Shown: positions 25,031 to 36,694 of the stretch, piece by piece
Position numbering within the stretch: the stretch's first letter is position 1
Layout: each line of letters begins with the position of its first letter
Source: Sinohyriopsis cumingii
Lineage: Eukaryota > Mollusca > Bivalvia > Unionida > Unionidae
Direction of reading: 5' to 3'
Length of the DNA: 64,000 nt
Assembly (NCBI GenBank): GCA_028554795.2
Contig: CM068831.1
Location: 58,837,180 to 58,901,179 of the forward strand
Made by a program: the position numbers and the translations under genes
Notes under the pieces: model-generated
What the model was told of the DNA's origin: nothing
The model's database searches: none
Seen by the model: only the letters and a program-made list of their open reading frames with translations

Positions 25031-25033
25031 ATC

Positions 25034-25069
25034 ACACACACACATACACACACACACACACACACACAA
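25034..25069. repeat. (CA)n microsatellite
   Basis: CACACA run with one CATACA interruption. Confidence 0.9.
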
Positions 25070-25875
25070 CTATATTTCCTTTATTATTTTAGTGATTCTA
25101 TTTAAATTTTGTACAAAATTAGTTTTTCAGTCTGTGGTTTGAGAGTTGATGCAAATTATCTCCCTCTGGTGCAAAGAGTACAACTGTCCAAATTATCTCC
25201 CTTTGGCATAAAGAAGACAACTGTCCATGCACGTGAGAGAAGTGAAGCTTCTCACTTTGCGCTTTGCTCAGTGTAAAGTCTATTTGCTATTTGGTTTATA
25301 TTATAAAGCAAAGGAGTCAGAAACAACATCTAACTTATAATATCCTTTCCTATAACAAATATTTTAAAAAAAATAATATTTCATGCATCAGGTGAAACTT
25401 CCAAAAGAAAATTGAAATAATTTTTTAATGAGTATAAGAATGAAAATGAGCAAAAGTAATCATTTTTTAATGAGTGAGATTATAAAGGAAAGCGAGAAAA
25501 ATCAGGTTTCATCAACTCTATAAAATGTTAATGATTCAGCTGTGTTACCAATTGGAGCTGAAGATGTGCTATTTAACAACAGTGATGTTACAAAAATAAT
25601 TCAAAACATTGTTATATTATGCATCAGTTACAAGTTAGTGGTATTGTAAGTTTTGTGTATCCCCTTCATTGAAGTGGTCATGTTGGAACTTTATTTTACA
25701 AGACCTGTTGTTTGAGGTATCAAACATAGTTGCACTAGTCAAGGATGCTGCATACTGCTAAAGATTCATTCACAAAAATGAGTGTTAATATTATGACAGG
25801 AAAGGACTGCAAATAATCTAGATTAAAAAAAGGGAATTACAACAGGCATGTGAGAGTCAACCTCATAAAATCATA

Positions 25876-26640
25876 GTGAAATTGTTAGTGTATTCCTGTC
25901 TACCAAATTGTTGGTGTATTTCTGTCTACCAAATTGTTGGTGTATTCCTGTCAACCAAATTGTTGGTGTATTCCTGTCCACCAAATTGTTGGTGTATTTC
26001 TGTCTACCAAATTGTTGGTGTATTCCTGTCAACCAAATTGTTGGTGTATTCCTGTCTACCAAATTGTTGGTGTATTCCTGTCTACCAAATTGTTAGTGTA
26101 TTCCTGTCTACCAAATTGTTGGTGTATTCCTGTCTACCAAATTGTTAGTGTATTCCTGTCTACCAAATTGTTAGTGTATTCCTGTCTACCAAATTGTTAG
26201 TGTATTCTTGTCTACCAAATTGTTAGTGTATTCCTGTCTACCAAATTGTTGGTGTATTCCTGTCTACCAAATTGCTCATGTATTCCTATCACCATAATTT
26301 TGGTGTATTTCTGTCACCTTATTGTTGGTGTATTCCTGTCTACCAAAGTGTTGGTTTATTCCTGAAACCTTATAGTGTGGGTATATTCCTCTCTACCAAA
26401 CTGCTGTTGTATTCCTGTCTACCAAGTGTTGGTGTATTCCTGTCACCATACTGTTGTTGTATTCCTGTCACCTTATTGTTAGTGTATTCCTGTCTACCTT
26501 ACTGTTGGTGTATTCCTGTCTACCAAATTATTGGTGTATTCCTTCTACCAAATTGCTGGTGTATTCCTGGCCATCAAATTTTGGGTGTATTCCTGTCCAC
26601 CAAATTGTTGGTAATCCCCTCAACTATACTGTTGGTCTAA
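25876..26640. repeat. 26-bp minisatellite, about 29 copies
   Basis: The unit holds CCAAATTGTTGGTGTATTCC then TGTCTA. The left part (25880-26275) is close to uniform; the right part (26276-26640) is diverged with indels. Short open frames in three frames follow the repeat (CCTCTATT-type codons) and are not genes. Confidence 0.95.
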
Positions 26641-26817
26641 TGTGTATTTTATATTCATTTTTGAAGCAGCAGTTGAAGAATGAAAGAGTAGGAGGCCTTC
26701 AGTGAATTATGACATGGTACTAAATTTATGAGAAATGTTAACTAAAACAGAGAATGGAAAGAAAGTGACAGTTACATACCAGTTAAATTTAACAATGTCA
26801 GAGCAAGTATCTGCCAG

Positions 26818-26836
26818 GTATATATATATATATATA
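26818..26836. repeat. (TA)n microsatellite
   Basis: About nine TA dinucleotides. Confidence 0.85.
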
Positions 26837-26849
26837 AATAGAGAAAGTT

Positions 26850-27085
26850 ACACCAAAGTGCCTGAAAATGGAAATGAATGCAAAACTAATCACACAGACC
26901 AATGTGCCTGAAGATGTAAATAATTACAAAATTTAATCACACAAACCAAAGTGCCTGAAAATGGAAATGAATGCAAAATCTAATCACAGTCTAAGTGCCT
27001 GAAAATGGAAGTGAATGCAGACCTTAATAACACAAACAAAAGTGCTTGAAAATGGAAATGAATGCAGAATTTAATCACACCAACC
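26850..27085. repeat. About 47-bp minisatellite, 5 copies
   Basis: The core GTGCCTGAAAATGGAAATGA is followed by ATGCAAAATCTAATCACAC. Spacing varies between about 44 and 50 bp. Confidence 0.85.
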
Positions 27086-28185
27086 AAAAGATAAGAGTAA
27101 CAGTACATGCTTCTACAACATTTACACCTACCATCAATCCAATGCAAGATGGCCTGGACTTGCATGAAAAGCCCATGCTCAAAACCTTAATCCAAAATCT
27201 TAATGAAAGTATTTTTAAGAGGTGACAACTGTTTTACCTGTCACTAACAATGGCTCAAGAACAATTTGCCATTTCTAGCAATAAGCTTTTATTATTCTGG
27301 AAAGTCTAATATGTTTCCATTCTATCAAAACACCATGCTCATGCTGAGTAACTTGAAAACAAATTTTAAGCCAATTATTCTGCATCAACTTAAAAAATGT
27401 GCTGTGCAATCTACTACTTAATCTGGAATTATGACGAACAAAAGACAAGACTCAATTTGGCTCAAACATGAATCTATAATATTCCAGACACATTCCAAAG
27501 GATTCCTACTGCTACAATTTGTGTAAAATAAGGACTGTTGGATTCCATCTTCGAACCTGAGTTGGTGATCTAAAAACGAGTTGGTTATCAGATACATGAA
27601 TGTATATAACACTGCCAACAATAATTAAGTGCAATCACCTTGCATCCTCTGGGACATAAGGTTATATTTAGAATGAACAGCTTTGTGTGCCATTGATACA
27701 TCATAAGTACCTGCATGTTTATTACATACAAGCAAATGAAAACTTTTACCAAACTTTAACACATATTTTCTTTAACTGTAACCTTGACCCCAAGGTCAAA
27801 GTTTCAAGCAAGCAGGTTGCAAAAGACATTTTGAGGTCCAAAATTGGTGGAAACAAAACATGAATTATCTGTGAGTACTGTTACTGCAAGACGGGATTCA
27901 CAAAATCCTTGACACAGTATTAATACTGGCAGTAATGTATATCATAGAAATACATTAAAACTTCTCTTGGAAAAAAACATTTCCTGAACACTTGTCTAAC
28001 CTAAGCCTTTCTCCTAAATGGCATATAATAAATGATACACATATGATACAACTTTTCCTAGGCAAAATAGTTAAAAGTAAAGTAGGAAGTAAATAGATGC
28101 TTTCAAGGAACTCTGAACTCCTGTATTTTGTGGGTATCAATTTTTTGAGTTTGGTATAAAATAACATTTTCATTAGTACTGATTT
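27086..28185. other. Noncoding stretch, possible 3' UTR or downstream flank
   Basis: It lies downstream of the minus-strand host gene, whose stop is at 29199. No polyadenylation signal could be assigned with confidence. CTGTAACCTTGACCCCAAGG near 27775 is a word common in mollusc repeats. Confidence 0.3.
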
Positions 28186-28189
28186 GTCA

Positions 28190-28700
28190 ACTCAGGAAGG
28201 GGTTCATTGGGTCATTAAATTTGTGCATTTGGAAAGGGGTTTGTTGTGTCATTAAATTTGTGGACTTGGGAAGAGGTTCATTAGGTCATTCAATTCATGG
28301 ATTTGGGAAGGGGTTCACTGGGTCATTCAATTTGCGGATTTGGGAAGGGATTCATTGGGTAATTAAATTTGTGGATTTGGAAAGGGGTTGTTGGGTCATT
28401 AAATTAGTGGATTTGGGGAGGAGTTCACTGAGTCATTAAATTTGTATATTCATGAAAGGTTTCATTGGGTCATTAAAATCATGGATTTGGGAAGGGGTTT
28501 ATTGGTTCATCAAAATCATGGATTTGGAAAGAGGTTCATTGGGTCATTAATTTGTGGATTTGGGAAGAGGTTCATTGGGTAATTAAATTTGAGGATTTGG
28601 GAAGTGGTTCAATGGGTCATTAAAAACATGGATTTTGGGAAAAGGTTCATTGGGTCATTAAATTTGTGGATTTGGGAAGGGGTTCATTGGGTCTGTATAT
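28190..28700. repeat. 37-bp minisatellite, about 13 copies
   Basis: The unit holds GGTTCATTGGGTCATTAAAT and TTGTGGATTTGGGAAGG. It lies 0.5 kb downstream of the stop codon of the minus-strand gene and may be inside its 3' UTR. Confidence 0.93.
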
Positions 28701-29198
28701 TATTGGTTTATGGCAACCATGAAATCTACAAGACTTGGTCTTCCATGAAAACTGGTACCCCATGAATAATGATACTCCATCATTAATGGTACCTAATGAA
28801 AGTGGTTCTCCATGAATACTAGTACCCTTGAAAATTGGTACATACTGAAAAATAGTGAAATTACTGCAACCACCCTGGGGTTGATGAAGTGATAAAAGAA
28901 AATTCCTTGAGGAATCCCACTTCCATTCTTCTTCAAACAAATTGTAATGATTGTTCCTATTCATTAACTCCTAGCATCTTATAATGCTGAATTAAGGACA
29001 GATTAGCTGGTAATTATTAGGAAACTGACAGTGGTAGTTCAAGAAAAGAGAAACAAAGTCCATAAAGTACAAATATAATATAATGTAATTTAAAGTCTAA
29101 ATGCTCTGATGTGATATATGCACATAAAAAAAATTTATAATACAAGATGGGCTATGATACAAACTGAAAAATGATGTAGTCTCTAAGATAGTTCAATG

Positions 29199-29306
29199 TT
29201 AGGATGGAATGCCAATTCTGGCCATGTCTTCACAGAACTTCAGTTGCCAAATCCTGCCAGCATACAGATCAAACTTTTCCTTCCCCATCAGCTTCATCAA
29301 CTTGGG
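29199..29306 (-). CDS. Terminal coding exon, NEK-like C-terminus
   Basis: Acceptor CTTGTTTTTCAG precedes an open block of 35 codons and a TAA stop. It begins PKLMKLMGKEKFDLYAGRIW and ends MARIGIPS. The phase matches the preceding exon (both at a codon boundary). In NEK1-type kinases the last 70 residues have the form GFEKF.EVYEKI..EDE....ILG.E...LY.KI..L, which this exon and the two before it follow loosely. By sequence alone the family is a moderate guess; that this is a real exon is much more certain. Confidence 0.85.
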   Translation of the reverse strand, partial: PKLMKLMGKEKFDLYAGRIWQLKFCEDMARIGIPS

Positions 29307-29841
29307 CTGAAAAACAAGTATGTGACTGGTTGAGCTTGTTTTGAGACAATTGCATCCTTCTTTGAGAAAATGTCTTACAAAGTAGCAACTGCATTAGCAA
29401 TTGCTAAATTAACAAATACTGTTAAATCAGAAATATTTGATGGGATATTGTTTGGAAGTATGTGGATAAGTTTGCAGATATCAAAATATTTACCTCCTGC
29501 AATGTTAATTTACTTTTAATTGGCACAATATAGACAGGACTGTGCTAGCATGTTAAACCATACATACAGGTCCATAAACCTTTTTTGCTGATTTAATTTT
29601 TTGGATATTCATGGCCCACCAAAAAAAACAGAACACATTATCCACTAATATTTCTCATTGAACAGTATTTGATACTGAACATTATACAGATATTGTATAC
29701 ATACTTTTAAAAAAATTGCTAAATAGAAGGTTGACAATATAATTTTTCCTGGTAAAAACAGCTGAAAATGCATTGGTCAACTTAAAAAATCTATTATTTG
29801 GTGTAAAATGAAGGAGATAAAATACCAATGAATTTTTTTAA

Positions 29842-29955
29842 TAGAAAATTCAGTTTTCTATCTGTGGTTCAAATTTCTGCTCTGTATCTCAATGGGTATA
29901 CCTAGGCAACATTCCAGTCACTCTATTGGAGCACAAATAGAAAACTGAATTTTCT
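29842..29955. repeat. Short inverted repeat (hairpin) in intron
   Basis: AGAAAATTCAGTTTTCTAT near 29845 faces its complement ATAGAAAACTGAATTTTCT near 29937, with about 75 bp between. Probably the two ends of a small MITE or a remnant of one. Confidence 0.55.
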
Positions 29956-30302
29956 AAAACTCCAACAGTGCTTAATATTGTTGGTTCACTAGGTCAGTGC
30001 ATTAACATGCATGGTATGTCATTATTTTGAAATCAGGCCATGACTGGGTTTCTTACTATTATAAAAAATTTGCTACCATTTAAAAAATGTGCTCACTGTA
30101 AGACTTGTGACTTTGCTGCAGCCAGCATCCTTCCACACTCCACCTTGTCAAAAACTGTATAAATAACAAAATTGTACCCATGGACTTTTAACTAACATCC
30201 CTAAAAAGCTGTTATTTATTGTATTACCTGTAAAAATAAATTACTCATACCAATGTGTATCATTAAAGACACAGTATATTTCAAAGGCTATTGCTTGTGA
30301 TT

Positions 30303-30305
30303 ATA

Positions 30306-30373
<68 letters not shown>
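30303..30373. repeat. (TA)n microsatellite
   Basis: About 35 TA dinucleotides with one interruption near the start. Confidence 0.95.
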
Positions 30374-30375
<2 letters not shown>

Positions 30376-31496
30376 CACCAAACTAGTGACCACCCCAGTA
30401 CTACTTTAATGTTAGAAAATCTAAAGAACAGTTTTTTCCCCCAGAATTCCCTTGGATGCTTTAAATGGATTTTTTTTACCCTACAGATGTGACAATCACA
30501 GTCACACAATTTATCATGGATGTTGAACCCCTTAAATATGACAAATACATGCTCCCCTGTCTCTAGAACATGTGAAAGTGATCATTCATCTGATTGGTTC
30601 ATGTCTCAATGGTCATTTTTGGACTTTCATAAATAAATTTCATATGCAAATATCTAGATATCTATTATATAAGCAATAAAAAGTAAGTAAATTGCATGAA
30701 ATCAATGTAATTCTTTTATAATTAGTGTAATCTATAGAGTCAATAAAATATTTTATCCAACACCTACAATGTGTATTTAAAAATCTGATTATCTGGATAA
30801 ATTTTGTGAGGCTAAAACTCATTATAACAACTATAATGATGTCAAACTCAATATGCGTATCATGTACATGATTATACTAAAAGAGCTAGCTCATGTACAA
30901 CATGTCATGAACTCTTCACTTTAGAGGTGAATTCTCTCTCTCTCCCAACATGTTCATGTTGAATAAAGCACATGCATACTCAGAAGTGTTTATGTTAAGG
31001 TGTAAGGAACCATGGCTTTAAGATCCAAGAAAATAATTATTTTAAAGGCATATTTTAGTGGTCACTTTCCTCTAATACATCATGTAAGAAGCAAGACATG
31101 TGCCAATGATAGATCATTTTGGAGAGTTTAGAATTAAAAAAGGTGTTGGGGGGGGGGGGTTGCACAGTCAAACCAATTAGTCAAGAGCAGCATATAAGTC
31201 TGTCAGTGTGTCCAGAAATGCTACATGCATTCTAATGTCTGGCCACAAATTGATGTCCACAGTTTTATGAAATGTGAATACTCATACTCAAATGGTTTCC
31301 ATAAATGACATAATATTCTAATATATATTTTATGTTTTCCTGCAAACAAGTATGTTTAATCTAAATATGTTTTGCTTTTGAACCATTATTATCTAAAGTA
31401 AACAATTTTTTTCATGATCAGATATTTGAGGACGCGTTTCAGTCAAGAAACCAAGTTGATATGAAATCCTATTTCAATCTTTAAATGAGGTCAGTG

Positions 31497-31553
31497 AGGG
31501 CATTTTGGTCAATGAATGGTGCATTTTGGTCAATGAATGGTGCATTTTGGTCT
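31497..31553. repeat. 21-bp repeat, about 2.5 copies
   Basis: CATTTTGGTCAATGAATGGT is repeated in exact form, then a partial copy. Confidence 0.8.
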
Positions 31554-31669
31554 TCTCTTGATAAAAGAATATACAGTATTAATTCCAGATTATGTGCATT
31601 AGGATAGAAGAAAATTTAAACTCCAAAAATAACTTTAAAGAAAACAAAAAAAGACATTATAAAACCTAC

Positions 31670-31751
31670 CTCAACCTCATCCTCTTCAATTCTGCTCAGA
31701 ATATCATAAGCTTCCTTAAGTACCTCATAGCCAACACCTTTTATACAGTCC
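31670..31751 (-). CDS. Internal exon, acidic helical segment
   Basis: Acceptor GATGTTTCAG, donor GAG|GTAGGT. It takes one base to finish a codon from the previous exon and ends at a codon boundary. It encodes DCIKGVGYEVLKEAYDIL followed by SRIEEDEVE. This would be an amphipathic helix with an acidic end, just ahead of the terminal exon. No stop occurs in the used frame, and both neighbours join in phase. Confidence 0.85.
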
Positions 31752-32318
31752 CTGAAACATCAATATGGTCAACACATTACTATATATGTTCACAAAGCTT
31801 TGATTTTGGCATTTTGTTTCTGCTACTTTCACTTTTAAAACATTATTGACTATAATGAACCCAAAATTCTTGGATTTTTAGTCATTCACTCTACCAACAT
31901 GGCTCCCGTTAAACTTTGAATAGAACATATAGAGTTATATGCTTCATTAGAGATAATAATGGAGCCATTATGGTGTACAAAATAGAACATGAATATACCA
32001 CCACAGTGAAAAAATTGGACAGAATGCAAAACTCAACCAGGTGGAAGGATTACAGAAACAGTATCATATACCTCAACTACATTTGGAGTAGGGCATAAAA
32101 ATAAACTGGAAAATCCTTTCCCAAAATTTAACCTTTCCATGGAAGGTCAGAACCATTGTGATTGTACATCAACTCACAACTAAAGGTCTGTCAAGATTCC
32201 ACTATCAGAATTCTGGGTTCCTAAATATGAAACCATGACCTTGAGATCTTTATGCCCTTGAGCATGTGTTTGACCATACGATTTTGTTTCAACCAATAAA
32301 ACAAATGACATCACTTCT

Positions 32319-32433
32319 GAAAGGTTGATTCAGACTGGATGATGTTGAAAGGTCATTTCAGACTGGATGATGCTGAAAGGTCATTTCAGACTGGATGATG
32401 CTGAAAGGTCATTTCAGACTGGATGATGTTGAA
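32319..32433. repeat. 28-bp minisatellite, 4 copies
   Basis: The unit holds GAAAGGTCATTTCAGACTGG then ATGATGCT. Nearly identical copies in an intron of the host gene. Confidence 0.9.
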
Positions 32434-32944
32434 AACTCAAGCTCAGAGTTCTAGGATCTCTAATCATGATCTCAACTTTATTTTAACTACTAAGAATACT
32501 GCAGACATTCTTTTCCAAGCTTGGACTTCTGAAATAAATCTTTGATAGCAATATAAATGACAGAAGTTAACATATTTTCCATTTGTCATACATACCCATC
32601 TAAATAAGTTGGAAATTGTAATAAAAATAAAAAGGAAAATTAAGCAAAATACTTTAATATTTTGTTGTATTATCATTATGATCAAAGGCTCTTTTTCATT
32701 CAAAGAACAAAATCCCAATTTTTACTCAAACAACTAATTAGACTGTGACATGGCAAGCAAGAAATAGTTAACCTGAAGCTAGTAATGACATCATCAGTGT
32801 GACTCTTCATTTCTATATAATCCTACATGTATTCATTATTTTACAAATCAGAAACTTCAGTGATGAGATTTAACAACATAGTAAAACATTAGCAAACTTT
32901 GTGACTTCTGGTGCACTTAAACATTTGGTTTCTAGGCACTGCTT

Positions 32945-33240
32945 ATGCACAAACTGAACACAACTCTCAAGTTACCCAATCAAAAACTGAACAAAACTCT
33001 CAAGTTTACCAATCAAAAAGTGAGCCCAACTCTGAAATTACCCAATCAAAAATCGAACACCAGTCTCAAGTTACCCAATTAAAAACTGAACACAACTCTC
33101 CAGTTACCCAATCACAAACTGAACACAACTCTCAAGTTCTCCAATCAAAACTTATACACAACTCTCACATTCTCAAAACTTAAACATAACTCTCATGTTA
33201 CCCAATCAAAAATGAACAAAACTCTCATGTTCACCAATCA
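32945..33240. repeat. 33-bp minisatellite, about 9 copies
   Basis: The unit holds CAACTCTCAAGTTACCCAAT then CAAAAACTGAACA. As 33 is divisible by three it forms a 90-codon open frame (NSQVTQSKTEH-type repeats) that is not supported as a gene. Confidence 0.93.
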
Positions 33241-33749
33241 AACCCTGCCTGAGTTGACCCAGCTGGATGCACTGTCTGTAGATCCTGGACTTCAGTTTCA
33301 AAAATTCTACCATGATCTCCAGTACATTTTTTTGCAATTAATTAATCAAAAACACAGATTCTGAAACTCTGAGGCATTAAAATTTCTTTTTAATGTAGCT
33401 ATGGCTATATTGGTAAGCTGTGTCAAGACAAACCTTTTTACCTCTTTATCAAATGACAACTGTGTTATTTACATGAAGGCTAATAACCCCCATGATATCA
33501 ACTCATGGTATGGTAAATAGAATCTTTCATTTGTGCTCATTTCCAATTAAATTTATGAAACTCGCAAAATAAAATCCAATCCTTTGCTTACCAAGGCTCA
33601 CATAAGATATAAATGTTTGAATTCGTTTTAAAAATTTCTTTTGAAAATTTGCACTGATGAAAGAGCCTCCATAAATCTATGTCAAACAAAGGAAAATCAT
33701 CCACAAAAATTATCACACATTATGATGGGGAGTAAAGAGTTATACATAC

Positions 33750-33807
33750 TCGTGTAACATTGTAATCCTTGCCATTAATCTATCAGCATTGCATAGAGTA
33801 TCCACAC
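33750..33807 (-). CDS. Internal exon, short
   Basis: Acceptor TTATTTTCAG and donor CACGA|GTATGT. It takes two bases, carries eighteen full codons and leaves two. It encodes VDTLCNADRLMARITMLH. The unusual entry and exit phases are exactly those required by its neighbours, which is the main evidence for a 58-bp exon. Confidence 0.82.
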
Positions 33808-34061
33808 CTGAAAATAACAGACAACTTTTCAATACAGGATTTATGAAAACAGTGAGAAAAAGGTGTCCACAAGACTGATAGACCCCTGTTAACACACCAT
33901 ATGTACACAATTATACATTGCTTAATGTTAATGGCCTGTTGGTATGAGTGTAATTCAATATGACAATCCAATGTAAGCATTCTCAAGTTTGTATTTTATA
34001 TGAGTTATTATTCCCAGTTTTCAAATAATAAAAAATAATCCTGTTTCTCCCTAATTTTCAG

Positions 34062-34232
34062 CCATGGATTTTGTCTTTTTCCAGATCTCACTGAAAGAGG
34101 CTTTTATCTTCTTGGTGCCGCTTGCTATATTAATATAAAGTTGATTGATGTTGCTGGAAATATTGTTGACATTGTGAATATCTTTGCTTTTCCAGATTTT
34201 AAGAACTGGACCATAAGGCATGCATCGATAAG
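34062..34232 (+). other. Exon-like block on the opposite strand, unrecognised
   Basis: Acceptor CCCTAATTTTCAG with a good pyrimidine tract and donor ATAAG|GTAAGC enclose 171 bp that are open in one frame (starts HGFCLFPDLTERGFYLLGAA, ends FAFPDFKNWTIRHASI). Entry and exit phases are equal and the length is a multiple of three. It lies inside an intron of the minus-strand gene. The minus strand is also open over the same bases (34051-34254), so one of the two frames is chance. No family recognised. Confidence 0.3.
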
Positions 34233-34731
34233 GTAAGCTATCAGAACTCTGCATCCAACAATTACATTAACGACTGGTACATTGATTTTTTCAGACAGTG
34301 CCACAATGTACTGTCATGCAATGCAACAACAAAAATGCATGGTATTTATAACAATTAGACTTTTATGCATACCAACAAAAAAATGAATGGATTTACATAA
34401 ATTTGCAAACAATGCTTATTTTTAGTTCCATTAAAAATTTTATAGGAATTACGAAACTGGAATCCAAGACAAAACCCTGTATATCATAATTTTTCATGCA
34501 ATGACTTGCATTTAACCAATCAGACATGTCTGAATTAACTATGTACATGGAGACGATTTTCCAGGTATTTATCCTTCTAGGTCCTTGAAGTTGAAAATTA
34601 ATTAAATACTTCCCTTCCGAAGTTTACTTTTTGTGTATGGATGAAAAAGCTGCATAAATAACATATGAAATTCTTAAATTACTTGAAACTGCCTTCTCTA
34701 ACTCTGTAGATGATTATTAGGTATAACTTAC

Positions 34732-34880
34732 TGGGCATGGAGGAGCTTCTGGGAATCAGTGGCGTCTGCTCCACGTCCACCTTCTTTATCTCCTGTTCTT
34801 CGTCAGACTTGTCCTCCTCCTTATTCAGGTTCAGTGTTGTGTCCAGCAGTGTGATGAAGTTATTCATCTCCTTCTTCTCT
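34732..34880 (-). CDS. Internal exon, acidic and charged
   Basis: Acceptor AACATTTCAG and donor CCCA|GTAAGT, both close to consensus. The 149-bp block encodes EKKEMNNFITLLDTTLNLNK, then an acidic run (EEDKSDEEQEIKK), then QTPLIPRSSSMP. It completes the AG left by the previous exon and leaves one base for the next. It is GC-richer than the flanking introns. A coiled or disordered acidic linker is likely. Upstream lies the largest intron of the window (34881-52688). Confidence 0.9.
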
Positions 34881-35164
34881 CTGAAATGTTAATTGGTAAT
34901 GTTGATCACAAATATCTTATACAACTCAGAAATTAAAACTTACACTTTTAATTATTCTTAATCAATTCTACAGAATGTTTTTATAACTTTGCATAAAAAG
35001 TTTTCTTCAGAAAGTTGCAATGGATAAATCAGCCTTGACAATGAAATCTTGAAAGGTTAGTTTAAAAATTTACAATATTTAAAAGAATAAAATAATTTGT
35101 ATCCAATTTTATTAGTATTTCTGCTTGTACTTAGATCTAAATATGTACAAGCTATGAAGGGTCA

Positions 35165-35505
35165 GTTCAAAACTATAGCAACCCTGATAGCTAGGGTGAT
35201 ATGCACAGATGCAAATCCCTGCTGACATGCAAAAGGTAATCAGAGATGCCAAACCCTACTGACATGAAATTGGTACATCAGAGATGCCAAGCCCTACTAA
35301 TATCAAATAGGTATATCACAGATGCCTATCTCAACTGACATGAAATAGATACATCACAGATGCCAATCTCTACCTACATGTAACAGGTAAACTGGATATG
35401 CCAGACCCTACTGATAAAAAATAGGTACATCAGAGACGTGAATCCCTAAAAACATGAAATAGGTAAATTAAAGATGCCAATCCCTACTGACATGAAATAA
35501 GAACA
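35165..35505. repeat. 38-bp minisatellite, about 9 copies
   Basis: The unit holds AGATGCCAATCCCTACTGAC then ATGAAATAGGTACATCA. Copies are moderately diverged. It sits 50 bp upstream of a SINE. Confidence 0.9.
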
Positions 35506-35557
35506 TCTGCTTTGACAAATCATCATAATCTGAACATAAGAATTCAAATTTTATCCA

Positions 35558-35810
35558 GGGACCCCAAGTGGCCGAGTGGTCTAAAGTGCTCACCATTACG
35601 GATCACTGCCATCTCACCTCTGTCTGCATGGGTTCGAGTCACGGGTTTGGCCTATGTTGGTATGTGAGAAAGCTTGCCAGTAGCTTCTCGTTGGTCGGTG
35701 GTTCTTTCCGGGGTTTACCCGGGTTCTTCCTCCACCATTAATACTGGCCGCCATGTATAGCCTATCTTGTGCTGAAAAATGGAGTTAAACCCTACAACAA
35801 CAACAACAAC
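35558..35810 (+). mobile_element. SINE family A, copy 4
   Basis: Full length, with A box TGGCCGAGTGGTCTAAAGTG, B box GGTTCGAGTC and a CAACAACAACAACAAC tail. The target duplication AAATTTTATCCA lies at 35546-35557 and 35811-35822. Confidence 0.95.
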
Positions 35811-36174
35811 AAATTTTATCCAAGAATTTATTGCAATCATTATACTGTACTGATTTAAAGTTCCTGCCAATTGAAGCATGCTTCCCACAGTAATTTTTCC
35901 TCATGTGACACAGCTTAGTCCATCAAGAAAAGACTACAACGGCATGGTATTTGTCCACTGTTGATGCCTTGTGTTACGTTTTGAATTTCTGTGGTATATG
36001 CCATATCTTAATCATAGTATACTCCTCATCAGTCATTTGTATTTTTATATCTTTCTGAACTTTCTCAGGTGATTTCTGATTAATAAATATTTAAGTGTTT
36101 TTGTGATATAAGCACTTACAAGGCATACTTTCACAACAAAAATGACAGTAATCTACATATTCTGGGAGTCAAGT

Positions 36175-36491
36175 GTGTGTTTGTGATTTGGATTTTTAAC
36201 ATAGCTTTAACAATTTATCAGTCATATCACAATGATGTCTGCAGTGTGGTAGTTTATAGTGATCTCTAGCACTGGGGCATCATGCCACAGACATGTAGCA
36301 TGATGTCCCACCCAGTCACATTATCCTGACACCAGGCTGACCAGTCCTAACACTAACATCTTAATGCTGAGCGCCTAGCGAGGCAGCTGTTAGTTCCATT
36401 TTTATAAGTCTTTGGTATGACTCACCTGGGGCTCAAACCTGCATCCTCCTGCATCCAGACACACTCTCTAACCACTAGGCCACTGAAGCAG
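36175..36491 (-). mobile_element. SINE family B, copy 1
   Basis: A minus-strand tRNA-derived SINE of a second family. The head is the complement of TCTAACCACTAGGCCACTG (A box GGCCTAGTGGTTAGA) with a degraded B box; the body contains GTGGGACATCATGC-type sequence and the tail is a short CA run. The target duplication TCTGGGAGTCAAGT lies at 36161-36174 and 36492-36505. Confidence 0.9.
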
Positions 36492-36694
36492 TCTGGGAGT
36501 CAAGTTGTATCTGCATAAATTTTATTTTAAATCGGAATTCTGAATCTGACAAAGTAACCATTATGGCAGAATTTAATCTAAAAAATAGGATTGACTGGTA
36601 TCTATTGATGTGGTCATAAAGATGGAACAAACTGGAGAAACAAGAAAGAAAAAAAATTTGGATAGCTGACATTCTACTATTGCACCTGTTAGTC

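Larger units (their letters stand above)
29620..31490. other. Intron sequence, little structure
   Basis: Intron of the host gene. It holds a long (TA)n tract (listed separately), a pair of inverted words (AGAAAATTCAGTTTTCTAT near 29845 and AATAGAAAACTGAATTTTCT near 29936) and a G-run at about 31148-31160. No exon of either strand seen. Confidence 0.5.

Noticed and set aside
25876-26705. Cysteine-rich 60-122-codon frames resembling small toxins
   Set aside because: All are readings of the 26-bp minisatellite in shifted frames; no signal peptide or constant cysteine spacing beyond the repeat.
32911-33183. 90-codon frame of NSQVTQSKTEH repeats
   Set aside because: The 33-bp minisatellite reads open by periodicity; it lies in an intron of a gene on the other strand.
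34051-34254. Minus-strand 67-codon frame as an alternative last exon of the host gene
   Set aside because: Joining it to the exon at 34732-34880 in the required phase meets a stop within a few codons.
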